This document shows, piece by piece, positions 1 through 8,186 of a stretch of DNA of 64,000 nucleotides. The translations under genes were made by a program, and so were the position numbers. The first letter of the stretch is position 1. The number at the start of each line of letters is the position of its first letter. Source of the stretch: Sulfurimonas sp. (GTDB lineage: Bacteria; Campylobacterota; Campylobacteria; Campylobacterales; Sulfurimonadaceae); assembly GCA_021648285.1 (NCBI GenBank), contig JAKITC010000005.1, positions 1 to 64,000 of the forward strand, written 5' to 3'. A model generated the notes under the pieces. The model was not told the DNA's origin and ran no database searches. It was given only the letters and a program-made list of their open reading frames with translations.

Positions 1-262
1 AGTACCTATTATAGGGCTTCAATAGAGTTTCTTTATTTGTAAAGAGGCATAAATTATTTTCTTTTTACTTACTGTAGGTTGGTTCTTTTAGATTGTTTTT
101 CTTATTTGATTAGGTGCGAAAGTTCAGTTAAATTTTTTATTATGTTTCATTTTAGAAGAAAAGATTAAAAATAGATGTAAAAATATTGACTTTATGTTTC
201 TACATGTAAAGCGAACAAGGCCAGGAGAGGCCCTGTCAAGAGGAGAAAGGTTTAGTTAATTA
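1..262. other. intergenic stretch at window edge
   Basis: No gene was recognised. The region is AT-rich and lies downstream of the minus-strand porin gene. At about 211-250 it holds a short GC-richer element (AGGCCAGGAGAGGCCCTG then AAGAGGAGAAAGG) that can form a hairpin. It shares the words GCCCTGTYAAG and GGAGA with the hairpins found 3' of pstS near 2945. On the minus strand this would sit just past the porin stop codon and may act as its terminator. Confidence 0.4.
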
Positions 263-1564
263 TTAGAATTTTACTTCAGCAGTCAGCATATACTGAATAC
301 CGTTCTCTTTTTCTCTACTACTGCCATCTTCGTTATCAGTAACTATAGTATTTGCTACCCATTGAACATTTTTATTTTGTTCCCAAACACCACCAAGAAT
401 ATACGCAACATTATCTTTTTCAGTTGTTCCTGCAAGTTTTTCAGCTGTCCAGCTGTCGTAACGAGCGATTGCTCTATACTGTTTCTCTTCACCAAAGCGA
501 TACTCACCGTTCACACTGTAACCAGAACCAGCTTGAGCAGAAACATATGTAGAATTATCCGCTGTGTCATCAGAGTATATATACTGCGCAGATAGTAAGA
601 ACTCAGGTTGATTATATACTGTATGTAACCCCATGAATACTAAATCATCATAGTTGCCAGCTGTACCGTCTGCACTTGCTTTATGCTCTGTGTTGTACTG
701 ACCAAAGAAAGAAGCATCAAAATATGTTTTTTTAGTTTGTTTATCTTTACCGTTAACGCCCATAAGGTGAGCTGTAGCTCTCCACTCAAGACTTAAGCCA
801 TTACTAGCGGCTGAACTATCTTTTGTATCATCATTAAAGTCTGAATGATAACCTTCACCATTGAAAATACCTATTTCACTGTCAAAATATTTTGTTTTGG
901 TTTTAAAGTTGAAACCAAAATCAGCTGAGTTACTTAAATTCCCACCATTTTTTGCTTCTATTAATACTTTTGATATATTACGGTAGTACCAAGCATTATG
1001 CTCTTCATAATCATGCCAAGGACGGTGAACTAAACCAAGTTCAACGCCGGTATTTGGTAATACATCATTTAAGAAAAGGTATACATATTTAGCTCTTATA
1101 ACCATATCTGATTCTGCATTTTGGTGCATATCCATTGTTACACGAAAATAACTTTTAGGATCATCTAAAAGATATGCTTTTAATTGAAAGTAAGATCTTC
1201 TGAGTTCAAAGTTAGATTCACTGTTTGTAGGATTAGCCCCTGTACTTATGTTATCTTTACGATCATTATGAGTAAAACCCAAATATGTAAGACCACTGAA
1301 TTTAAGTTTTGAAGATTTAGCAAATACCGGTGTCGATTTTTTAACGTCAGCTAAAATCTCTTTTTTGATATCTGCTGTAATTACTTTCTTCTCTTCTGCT
1401 GATAATACACTTGATACTGCATCAGTTCCCGTATTAAGTGCCTTACGACCCTCTGCTGGATTGATGAATACTTGACCATTGTCATCTACGTAAAATTGTG
1501 TTGCACTTAAACTTGTTGCACCGATAGCTACTGCAGCTAAAGTTGATAAAACGATTTTTTTCAT
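263..1564 (-). CDS. outer-membrane porin, probably phosphate-regulated
   Basis: A 433-residue exported protein. It has a typical signal peptide (residues 1-21, ending SLSA before TQF), a charged stretch of about 50 residues that may be a short coiled coil, and then alternating strand-like segments ending in a C-terminal Phe (AEVKF), the usual mark of an outer-membrane beta-barrel. I read it as a porin, possibly of the phosphate-selective OprO/OprP (Porin_O_P) type. The family assignment is from general pattern only. The context supports a phosphate role: pstS-pstCAB-phoU follow within 3 kb, and a direct repeat shared with the pst promoters lies 47 bp upstream of the start (1611-1628). An anion porin of another specificity remains possible. 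Confidence 0.7.
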   Translation of the reverse strand: MKKIVLSTLAAVAIGATSLSATQFYVDDNGQVFINPAEGRKALNTGTDAVSSVLSAEEKKVITADIKKEILADVKKSTPVFAKSSKLKFSGLTYLGFTHNDRKDNISTGANPTNSESNFELRRSYFQLKAYLLDDPKSYFRVTMDMHQNAESDMVIRAKYVYLFLNDVLPNTGVELGLVHRPWHDYEEHNAWYYRNISKVLIEAKNGGNLSNSADFGFNFKTKTKYFDSEIGIFNGEGYHSDFNDDTKDSSAASNGLSLEWRATAHLMGVNGKDKQTKKTYFDASFFGQYNTEHKASADGTAGNYDDLVFMGLHTVYNQPEFLLSAQYIYSDDTADNSTYVSAQAGSGYSVNGEYRFGEEKQYRAIARYDSWTAEKLAGTTEKDNVAYILGGVWEQNKNVQWVANTIVTDNEDGSSREKENGIQYMLTAEVKF

Positions 1565-1610
1565 TTTATTATTCCCTTTTTATTTTTGTTGCCGAATTAT
1601 AAAATGCTTA

Positions 1611-1628
1611 GGTTACATAATGATTACA
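1611..1628 (-). promoter_or_regulatory. candidate Pho box upstream of porin
   Basis: Read on the minus strand this is TGTAATC-ATTA-TGTAACC, two 7-bp half-sites with an 11-bp period, 47 bp upstream of the porin start. The same pattern occurs upstream of pstS (4025-4042, minus strand) and pstC (4068-4085, plus strand). PhoB-type regulators bind direct repeats with an 11-bp period; this consensus is inferred from these three sites. The site lies between divergent genes, so it could also affect the sensor gene starting at 1704. Confidence 0.6.
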
Positions 1629-1703
1629 GTTTTATTTATTAAGTTATTTTAAAATTCTAAATGCTACACTTAGCAATTAACTTACTACATGTGGGGGAAC
1701 TTT

Positions 1704-2846
1704 ATGCAGGAAAATAACTCTTTTACTGATAAGAGTATTTTAATTATTGATGATAACAAAACAGATATGCTACTACTAAAAAGTATACTTGTAGAGGAAG
1801 GATATAAATCAATATACACTGCTGAATCTGCAAAAGAAGCCTATCAAATTCTAGAAACAAATATGATTACAGCTATTTTACTGGATGTTTCTATGCCTGA
1901 AATAGACGGTATTGAAGCTTGCCAAACAATACGAAAAATATATAGGCATAAAACTACTCCAATAATAATGATAACAGCAGATAGTAGTGATGAAACTTTA
2001 AAAAGAAGCTTTGATGCAGGCGCAAATGATTTTGTAACAAAGCCAATTAACCTTGTCAATCTAAATAGTAGAATAAAAAATATTATTTTACACAAAGAAA
2101 AAGATAAAATGATTCAAGATCAAATTAGTTCTGCCGCTGTGAATGAGATCATAGAAGTTATAACTCATCAATGGAAACAGCCTCTGGCAGATATAAGTAA
2201 AAGAGTCTTAAAAATAAAAGATGCTTATCAGCTTGGTAAAATAGATAAATATATATTTGAAGAGAACATTGACAAAATAGACAAGGATGCACATGAGTTA
2301 TCCAAAGCAATAGATGAAGTCAAAACTTTATCTAATATTGACAAAAAAACTTCCACAGTAGCTATTAATATACTTGTTAAATATGCCCTGAATATTATAA
2401 AAAAAAGTTACAAAAATAGGAAAATTTCCTTGCAAATGAAAGAAGATGAAAATTTAAAAAAAATCCTGATGCTTCCAAATGAATTTGTAAGAGTACTTTT
2501 AAATATATTAATAAACTCTCAAGAGGCATTTTTACAAAACAAAAACAAACAAACAAAGACTGTTCAAATTATCATCTCTCAAGATGACATATACACAAAA
2601 ATAGTTATTAGAGATAATGCTGGGGGAATCAATGATGAAAATATTTCTAAAATATTCAACCCTTTCTTTACAACTAAAAATAAGAAAAACTCTACCGGTC
2701 TTGGTCTTTATTATTGTAAACAGATTATAGAACAGCATCAAGGTGGCAAACTAAGTATATATTCAAATAATAATATTACTGAAGTATCTATAAAGTTGTT
2801 AAATCACAACCCTTATATGGAAAGTTTTAGTGGAGAAAAAAACTAG
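1704..2846 (+). CDS. receiver-histidine kinase hybrid protein
   Basis: A 380-residue cytosolic signalling protein. An N-terminal receiver domain has the acidic pair D16-D17, phospho-acceptor D61 (LLDVSMPEIDG), T91 and K113. After a linker there is a transmitter with H-box H155 (ITHQWKQP), N-box N271, a DNAGG motif at 304-308 and TGLGL at 331-335. It has no membrane segment or sensor domain, so input must come through the receiver. The HQWKQP box is typical of Campylobacterota kinases. An in-frame ATG exists at 1689, but a strong GGGGGA Shine-Dalgarno sits just before the ATG at 1704, so I use that start. It is divergent from the porin and next to pst genes, so a role in phosphate sensing is possible but unproven; no PhoB-like regulator is visible in the window. 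Confidence 0.85.
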   Translation: MQENNSFTDKSILIIDDNKTDMLLLKSILVEEGYKSIYTAESAKEAYQILETNMITAILLDVSMPEIDGIEACQTIRKIYRHKTTPIIMITADSSDETLKRSFDAGANDFVTKPINLVNLNSRIKNIILHKEKDKMIQDQISSAAVNEIIEVITHQWKQPLADISKRVLKIKDAYQLGKIDKYIFEENIDKIDKDAHELSKAIDEVKTLSNIDKKTSTVAINILVKYALNIIKKSYKNRKISLQMKEDENLKKILMLPNEFVRVLLNILINSQEAFLQNKNKQTKTVQIIISQDDIYTKIVIRDNAGGINDENISKIFNPFFTTKNKKNSTGLGLYYCKQIIEQHQGGKLSIYSNNNITEVSIKLLNHNPYMESFSGEKN

Positions 2847-2851
2847 AGTAA

Positions 2852-2968
2852 AATTTGATTTATCAAATTGAAGGTGAGACCTTGTTATGAGAGTAACAAG
2901 ATCTAAGGAGAATTTAAAGGCCCTTGCAATGAGAGTAACAAGAGCCCTGTTAAGGAGATATAATGAAT
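2852..2968. terminator. tandem hairpins between convergent genes
   Basis: A perfect stem AATTTGA/TCAAATT (2852-2869) follows the kinase gene. Two near-identical hairpins follow, CTTGTTA-TGAGAG-TAACAAG at 2881-2900 and CTTGCAATGAGAGTAACAAG at 2923-2942, 42 bp apart and each trailed by an AAGGAGA-like word. On the minus strand the second extends to GGGCTCTTG...CAAGGGCC followed by TTT and would terminate pstS. The region probably ends transcription from both sides. Confidence 0.5.
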
Positions 2969-2975
2969 TTAATGA

Positions 2976-3980
2976 TTATTTTATATTAGCTGCCCAATAC
3001 TCTCTAATCATCTTTTTAGTCGCTTCTGGAAGTGGAATATAACCTAATTTTTTAGCAGATTTATCCCCGTTTTTATAAGCATAGTCATAAAATGCTATTA
3101 CTTTTTTGTTCATTGCAGGTGTCTCTTTTGGAAGTAAGATAAACGTTGCTGCAACAATAGGGTAAGATGTGTCACCTGGTTGAAGTGCTAACATTGCATA
3201 AAAGTTATCTTTTTTTGTCCAGCTTGCATATTTTGCAGCAGCTTTAAAGTTATTTTCATTTGCAACGACCCATTTGCCATTTGCGGTTTTAAGTACAGCA
3301 GCTGAGAGATTATTTTTTTCTTTATAAGCATTTTCTATATAACCGATAGAGTATGGAGTCTGCTTAACTAAATTCGCAACACCCTCGTTACCTTTTCCAC
3401 CGATACCAACAGCCCAGTCAATTGCTTTACCAGTACCAAAATTTTCTTTCCAGTTTTTTGAACTTCCGCTTAAGTAGTATGTAAAGTTATATGTTGTACC
3501 TGATCCGTCTGAACGGTGAACAACAATAATTTTTTGGTTTGGAAGATTTACCCCACTATTGTTAGCTGCGATTTTTGTATCATTCCATTTTGTAATTTTA
3601 CCTGCAAATATATCTGCTACAACATCGTTTGAAAGTTTTAGAGTCTCATCCGCAATTCCATCTACATTAAATGCAATCACGATTGAACCGATAACTGCCG
3701 GAAACTGTAAAAGTTTTGCTTTAGTCAATTTTTTAGAGTTAAGAGGTTTATCAGATGCACCAAAGTCTACAATACGTTTAGTGATTTGTTTGATACCACC
3801 ACCTGAACCGATTGACTGATAATTTACACGGTTTTTAGTATCTTTTTTATATGAATATGCCCAATCATAATATACTGGAGCTGGGAAAGATGCACCAGCA
3901 CCATTGATTTTATCTGCTGCGAATGAAGAACTCACAGTTGCAGCTGTAACAAGTGCAACTAAAGCTAGTTTTTTTAACAT
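2976..3980 (-). CDS. pstS: periplasmic phosphate-binding protein PstS
   Basis: A 334-residue exported binding protein with a signal peptide (residues 1-21, SSSFA before ADKI). The mature N-terminus carries INGAGASFPAP, the phosphate-binding IGSGGG and GASDKPL segments, and later RSDGSGTTYNFTYYL, all hallmarks of PstS. It captures orthophosphate in the periplasm and hands it to PstCA. It is unusual in being divergent from pstCAB rather than heading the operon. A Pho-box-like repeat lies 45 bp upstream of its start, the same spacing as at the porin gene. Confidence 0.95.
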   Translation of the reverse strand: MLKKLALVALVTAATVSSSFAADKINGAGASFPAPVYYDWAYSYKKDTKNRVNYQSIGSGGGIKQITKRIVDFGASDKPLNSKKLTKAKLLQFPAVIGSIVIAFNVDGIADETLKLSNDVVADIFAGKITKWNDTKIAANNSGVNLPNQKIIVVHRSDGSGTTYNFTYYLSGSSKNWKENFGTGKAIDWAVGIGGKGNEGVANLVKQTPYSIGYIENAYKEKNNLSAAVLKTANGKWVVANENNFKAAAKYASWTKKDNFYAMLALQPGDTSYPIVAATFILLPKETPAMNKKVIAFYDYAYKNGDKSAKKLGYIPLPEATKKMIREYWAANIK

Positions 3981-4024
3981 TTTTTTTCCTTGTGTTTTTG
4001 TTTGGCAGAATTATATGTTCTAAA

Positions 4025-4042
4025 GATTACAAGATGATTACA
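4025..4042 (-). promoter_or_regulatory. candidate Pho box upstream of pstS
   Basis: On the plus strand GATTACAAGATGATTACA, that is TGTAATC-ATCT-TGTAATC on the pstS strand. The two 7-bp half-sites are identical with an 11-bp period, 45 bp before the pstS start codon, matching the porin arrangement. Confidence 0.65.
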
Positions 4043-4067
4043 AGAGAAGCTGTTTTTTACTACTTTT

Positions 4068-4085
4068 TGTAACCTATATGTAACC
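4068..4085 (+). promoter_or_regulatory. candidate Pho box upstream of pstC
   Basis: TGTAACC-TATA-TGTAACC, two identical half-sites with an 11-bp period reading toward pstCAB. With the opposed site at 4025-4042 it makes a divergent regulatory region for the two halves of the phosphate uptake system. Confidence 0.65.
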
Positions 4086-4113
4086 AAGTTTTTCTATTAT
4101 TGCGAACTTTAAA

Positions 4114-4190
4114 GGAGTCAAAATGACTCCCTCTCACCAAAAGTGAAGCTTTAGTGACTAAAATATACTCTGGATTTGTTCAGAGTATAT
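4114..4190 (+). promoter_or_regulatory. two leader hairpins before pstC
   Basis: GGAGTCA-AAA-TGACTCC (4114-4130) and a perfect 10-bp stem ATATACTCTG/CAGAGTATAT (4163-4172 with 4181-4190, 8-nt loop). The second stem includes the first two bases of the upstream candidate pstC start (ATG at 4189), so it could hide that start or the ribosome entry region in the transcript. The role is inferred from structure only. Confidence 0.4.
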
Positions 4191-5076
4191 GAGATTTAAC
4201 AATAGTAAGGAAGCATTTTTGAACACTATAATAGATAGACTATTTGCAAATACGACAAAAATTGTAGCGCTTTCAATACTACTTATTGTTGCTTGGATTT
4301 TTGCAACTCTTTTACAACACTCTATGGAATCCATACAGGCTCTTGGCTTTAATTTTATAACAGAGTCAAAATGGGCACCAAACTTAGAAAAATTTGGTGC
4401 CCTTCCGGCGATTTACGGTTCTGTGGTTTCAACATTTTTGGCAATGATTCTAGCTGTTCCATTAGCAATTGGAGTAGCAATCTTTTTAAGTGAACTAGCC
4501 CCTGAAAAACTTAAAGCACCTGTCGGTGTCTCTATAGAACTTCTAGCAGCTATCCCATCTGTTATCTATGGTATGTGGGGACTCTTTTACTTTGTGCCTA
4601 TCATTCGTGACGTATTTGGCGGAATTGGTATCAGTATGCTTACTGCCGGTATTGTACTGTCAATCATGATTTTGCCTTTTATGGCTGCTGTAACTCGTGA
4701 TGCTATGAATACGACACCAGACATTCTAAAAGAGTCCGCTTATGCACTTGGCGGGACAAAATGGGATGTTATAAAAGATATAGTTATTCCATATGCTAAA
4801 GCTGGAATTATAGGTTCATTTATCTTGGCTCTCGGTCGTGCAATCGGAGAGACTATGGCAGTGACTTTTGTAATGGGTAATGTTCATAAAATCTCTATGG
4901 ATTTAACGGCACCTGCTACTTCTATACCGGTAACTCTTGCAAATGAGTTTACAGAGGCAGATTCTGGACTTTACTATTCATCTCTATTTGAACTCTCACT
5001 ACTTCTATTAGTAATTAGTTTTACAATTATCTCAATCGCAAAATTCTACTTCCTTAGAAGAAAGAGAGTGGCATAA
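4189..5076 (+). CDS. pstC: phosphate ABC transporter permease PstC
   Basis: A 295-residue inner-membrane permease with about six hydrophobic segments and the cytoplasmic coupling loop (ESAYALGGTKWDVIKDIVIP) of PstC-type proteins. It forms the phosphate channel with PstA. The start is uncertain: the ATG at 4189 lies in a perfect hairpin and has no Shine-Dalgarno, while a TTG at 4219 (reading MNTIIDRLF) is preceded by AAGGAAG at good spacing. The true protein may therefore be ten residues shorter. The stop overlaps the pstA start as TAATG. Confidence 0.93.
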   Translation: MRFNNSKEAFLNTIIDRLFANTTKIVALSILLIVAWIFATLLQHSMESIQALGFNFITESKWAPNLEKFGALPAIYGSVVSTFLAMILAVPLAIGVAIFLSELAPEKLKAPVGVSIELLAAIPSVIYGMWGLFYFVPIIRDVFGGIGISMLTAGIVLSIMILPFMAAVTRDAMNTTPDILKESAYALGGTKWDVIKDIVIPYAKAGIIGSFILALGRAIGETMAVTFVMGNVHKISMDLTAPATSIPVTLANEFTEADSGLYYSSLFELSLLLLVISFTIISIAKFYFLRRKRVA

Positions 5077-5918
5077 TGACTCATACTCAAAAAAGAATTA
5101 TTGTAAATAATATAGTAATGGTTTTATCTACACTATCAGCAGTTATTGGTATCGGTTTTTTACTTTGGATTTTAAGTGTGTTAGTAATCAATGGTGTTGA
5201 TGCGCTAAGTTGGAGTATATTTACAGAAGAAGGTGCACCTCCGGGTTACGAAGATAGTGGACTAAAACATGCACTTATTGGTCAGCTTATGATTGTCGGT
5301 GTAGCAACTTTTGTTGGTGTACCTCTTGGTATTTTAGCCGGAACATATCTAAGTGAATATGGTCAAAAATCAAAACTTGCAGAGACTATCAGAGATGTTT
5401 CAGACATTATGATGTCTGCTCCAAGTATTGTAATTGGAGCATTTGTTTATGCTATAGTTGTTGTACCAATGGGACATTTTAGCGGTTGGGCCGGTTCAAT
5501 TGCCTTAACAATCATAATGCTTCCAATTATATTAAGAACTACGGATGACATGTTACAACTTGTTCCATCAACTCTAAGAGAAGCTGCTTTTGCTTTGGGT
5601 GCACCAAAATACAAAGTTATTACTCAAGTTGTATATCGTGGGGCGAAAGCTGGAATACTTACAGGTATTTTACTAGGTGTTGCTCGTGTTGCAGGAGAGA
5701 CTGCTCCACTACTGTTTACATCATTTAATGATAACTTTTTAAACACAGATATGAATGAGCCTATGGCTTCACTAACCGTTACTATGTATAACTATGCAAC
5801 TAGCCCTTATGAAGATTGGCAAAAACTTGGTTGGGCTGCTGCATTTATTTTAAGTATGTTTATTCTGTCTCTTAACATACTCGGTCGATTATTTATTATG
5901 AAGAAAAAAGGAAAATAA
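5076..5918 (+). CDS. pstA: phosphate ABC transporter permease PstA
   Basis: A 280-residue inner-membrane protein and partner of PstC. It has about six membrane segments and the coupling-loop signature [19 protein letters not shown] followed by a GETAPLLFT motif typical of PstA. Its start overlaps the pstC stop by one base and its end overlaps pstB the same way, indicating translational coupling within pstCAB. Length is normal for the family. Confidence 0.95.
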   Translation: MTHTQKRIIVNNIVMVLSTLSAVIGIGFLLWILSVLVINGVDALSWSIFTEEGAPPGYEDSGLKHALIGQLMIVGVATFVGVPLGILAGTYLSEYGQKSKLAETIRDVSDIMMSAPSIVIGAFVYAIVVVPMGHFSGWAGSIALTIIMLPIILRTTDDMLQLVPSTLREAAFALGAPKYKVITQVVYRGAKAGILTGILLGVARVAGETAPLLFTSFNDNFLNTDMNEPMASLTVTMYNYATSPYEDWQKLGWAAAFILSMFILSLNILGRLFIMKKKGK

Positions 5919-6703
5919 TGGCAACTATTATTGATATTACAGAGGAAAAAGCACTGGAAGTCAGAGACTTTGAGTTTACTTATGCATCTGCTGATGAACC
6001 AAGCATAAAAAAATTAGATATGCCTATTGCTAAAAATAGCATTACTGCTCTCATTGGACCATCTGGTTGTGGTAAAACAACACTACTTAGAGCATTTAAC
6101 CGTATGCATGATTTGTACCCTGGAAATGAATATGCAGGAGAGATTATTTTTAAAGATAGAAATATTTTAACACCAAATGAGGACTTGATTAACCTTAGAA
6201 TTCAAATTGGTATGATTTTTCAAAAACCCACTGCATTTCCTATGAGTATATTTGACAATGTAGCTTATGGAATGAAGCTTCAAGGCATCAAAAATAGAAC
6301 TGAACTAAATGACCGTGTAGAAAAAGCACTAAAAGATGCGGCAATATGGAAAGAAGTTAAAGATAGACTCAAACATGATGCAAACGGTTTATCTGGCGGT
6401 CAACAACAGAGACTCTGCATTGCAAGAGCTGTTGCTGTTGAACCGGAAGTTCTGCTATTTGATGAACCTACCTCTGCACTTGATCCAATCTCTACTGCTG
6501 GGATTGAAGAACTTATAGTTGAACTTAGAGAGAGAGTGTCGATTATTATAGTTACACACAATATGCAGCAAGCTGCAAGGGTAAGTGATTATACAGGTTT
6601 TATGTATTTAGGTGAGTTAATAGAATTAGGTAAAACAGAGGAGCTTTTCGTAACACCAAAAGAGAAGCTGACAGAAGAGTATATAACCGGTAAATTTGGT
6701 TGA
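5918..6703 (+). CDS. pstB: phosphate ABC transporter ATPase PstB
   Basis: A 261-residue ATPase that powers phosphate uptake through PstCA. It has Walker [10 protein letters not shown] (residues 47-55), a Q-loop in [13 protein letters not shown], signature [14 protein letters not shown], Walker [12 protein letters not shown] and a switch His (VTHNMQQA). The last resembles the PstB-specific [12 protein letters not shown] segment. It sits in the pstCAB-phoU operon with a 24-bp gap to the PhoU-like gene. Confidence 0.96.
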   Translation: MATIIDITEEKALEVRDFEFTYASADEPSIKKLDMPIAKNSITALIGPSGCGKTTLLRAFNRMHDLYPGNEYAGEIIFKDRNILTPNEDLINLRIQIGMIFQKPTAFPMSIFDNVAYGMKLQGIKNRTELNDRVEKALKDAAIWKEVKDRLKHDANGLSGGQQQRLCIARAVAVEPEVLLFDEPTSALDPISTAGIEELIVELRERVSIIIVTHNMQQAARVSDYTGFMYLGELIELGKTEELFVTPKEKLTEEYITGKFG

Positions 6704-6727
6704 TAAAAAATAATAAAAGGAGTTTAC

Positions 6728-7399
6728 ATGTCAACAAAATACGATAACAAAATTGATGAGATAAGAGAAAAAATTGGTTCACTATTACAGACGATAACAA
6801 CTGCTAATGAAGAATCGTTGGAAGCTTGTAAGAACAGTGATGAAGTAAAATATAAAGAGGTTCAAAGCAAACTTGACAAAATAGGTATACAAGGTGATGC
6901 AATTGATAACGAGATTATCAAAACCTTTGCCCTTTTTGGTCCTGAGGCGAAAGAACTTCGTTTTTTAGTAGCTTACCTTAAGATGACTAACGAAATTATT
7001 CTTATTGGCGAGGGAGTGAAAAAGTATTCACGTCGCATGAGAGCTCATGCTCAAAGTGAATGTGACTTAGAGCCACTTAAGCCAAGTATTGTTCTTCTTC
7101 ATAAAAGTACAATCAATGCTCTAAATTATATTTTAGAGTGTTTCAATGAAGATGATGAGTGTAATTTTGAAGAGAACTATCGTAAAGTTCTAATTGAAGA
7201 GAGCATGAATGACGATCTGTTTTCAGTTCTTGAAAAAGATATATTAAACCAAATAATAGGTGAAAAAGAACTTTCTATAGAATATGTAAAAGTTCTAGGA
7301 ACTCTTCGTAAACTAGAGCGTTCATGTGATAGAAGTGTAAATATTGCAAACTTAATGATGTATGCTAACGAGGGTGGAGAGATTAGCATTTATAGCTAA
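6728..7399 (+). CDS. phoU: PhoU-like phosphate signalling regulator
   Basis: A 223-residue, mostly helical cytosolic protein ending the pst operon. Position, length and the helical pattern with acidic patches fit PhoU, which restrains Pst activity and the phosphate sensor when phosphate is plentiful. The sequence diverges from the classic proteobacterial PhoU, so the assignment leans partly on context. A Shine-Dalgarno AAAGGAG precedes the ATG. Confidence 0.8.
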   Translation: MSTKYDNKIDEIREKIGSLLQTITTANEESLEACKNSDEVKYKEVQSKLDKIGIQGDAIDNEIIKTFALFGPEAKELRFLVAYLKMTNEIILIGEGVKKYSRRMRAHAQSECDLEPLKPSIVLLHKSTINALNYILECFNEDDECNFEENYRKVLIEESMNDDLFSVLEKDILNQIIGEKELSIEYVKVLGTLRKLERSCDRSVNIANLMMYANEGGEISIYS

Positions 7400-7420
7400 T
7401 CTTCCTAAGTAACTAAGAGA

Positions 7421-7645
7421 TTATTTCTTTTTAGAAGCTTTCTTTGGTGCAGCTTTTTTTACTACTTTCTTAGCTACTTTTCTTACTGATTTTTTAGCAG
7501 TAGGCTTTTTCTTTGTCGCTACTTTAACTACTTTCTTAGTTACTTTCTTTGCAGCTTTTTTAGCTACTGATTTTTTTGCTACAGCTTTTTTAATAGCTTT
7601 TTTAGCAACACTTTTTACAACTTTTTTCTTTAAAACTTTTGCCAT
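7421..7645 (-). CDS. lysine/alanine-rich histone H1-like protein
   Basis: A 74-residue protein made almost wholly of Lys, Ala and Val, with repeated units such as KKVVKSVAKKAIKK, KKPTAKKS and PKKASKKK. It closely resembles bacterial histone H1-like or AlgP-like tails, which bind and compact DNA through charge. No folded domain is apparent. It lies convergently 21 bp from the PhoU-like gene and has a GGAGCCACC-type region just upstream of its ATG. Expected location: nucleoid. Function is inferred from composition only. Confidence 0.75.
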   Translation of the reverse strand: MAKVLKKKVVKSVAKKAIKKAVAKKSVAKKAAKKVTKKVVKVATKKKPTAKKSVRKVAKKVVKKAAPKKASKKK

Positions 7646-7726
7646 CGGTGGCTCCTTGAGTCAATTTTTTACTTATTACTTACTAATAGTAATAAATTAT
7701 AGTGATTATATATGTTTTATTCTTAT

Positions 7727-7757
7727 TTGTCAATAAAATATAGATATATGCTATAAT
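7727..7757 (+). promoter_or_regulatory. sigma-70-type promoter
   Basis: TTGTCA (7727-7732) and an extended -10, TGCTATAAT (TATAAT at 7752-7757), separated by 19 bp and 31 bp upstream of the ATG at 7789. The -10 is perfect; the spacing is slightly long, which matters little in Campylobacterota, where the -35 is weak. Confidence 0.55.
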
Positions 7758-7788
7758 TTACATATTAATTTATAAATTTAGGACTAAT

Positions 7789-8064
7789 ATGACTTTTATA
7801 GACTTTAAAAAACTGCTACTTGACGCAGAAATCACACTTCCAAAACTTAGTAAACTCATTAAAGTAAGTGAAAAGAACCTGCAGGCTTATAAAAAGAAGG
7901 GCGAAGTTCCAAATACTATTGCTGTTATAGCATCATGCTTCGCTCAAATGAATAAGCATGATGTCGATTACTATTCAATTATTAATGCTTTAGAATTAAA
8001 GGCTAAAACTAAAAAAGGTGCCGGCTTTTCAAAGAAAGACGACAAAGATAGTTCTAGTAAATAA
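7789..8064 (+). CDS. small helix-turn-helix-like protein
   Basis: A 91-residue protein. Residues 1-60 form a likely helical bundle (FKKLLLDAEITLPKLSKLIKVSEKNLQAYKKKG) that resembles a Cro/C1-type helix-turn-helix, with a flexible charged tail (KKGAGFSKKDDKDSSSK). It is preceded by a good promoter and followed by a short gap to glnA, and stands as its own transcription unit. It may be a DNA-binding protein, but I do not recognise a named family. Confidence 0.7.
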   Translation: MTFIDFKKLLLDAEITLPKLSKLIKVSEKNLQAYKKKGEVPNTIAVIASCFAQMNKHDVDYYSIINALELKAKTKKGAGFSKKDDKDSSSK

Positions 8065-8104
8065 ATGTTTCATTTGAAGAATAAATGAAACAATAAAAGA
8101 ATAT

Positions 8105-8155
8105 GATTAAATTTTAATCGATTTATACTCTTTCATTATATCTTTTTAAGATATA
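8105..8155 (+). promoter_or_regulatory. inverted repeats upstream of glnA
   Basis: Two perfect inverted repeats: the 15-bp GATTAAA-T-TTTAATC at 8105-8119, and TATATCTT-TTT-AAGATATA at 8137-8155. Both lie in the 122 bp before glnA, ahead of its AGGAGA ribosome site (8175-8180). They could be an operator or a terminator for the upstream gene; the sequence alone does not decide. Confidence 0.35.
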
Positions 8156-8186
8156 CTATACGCAATTAAATTTCAGGAGAAAATGA

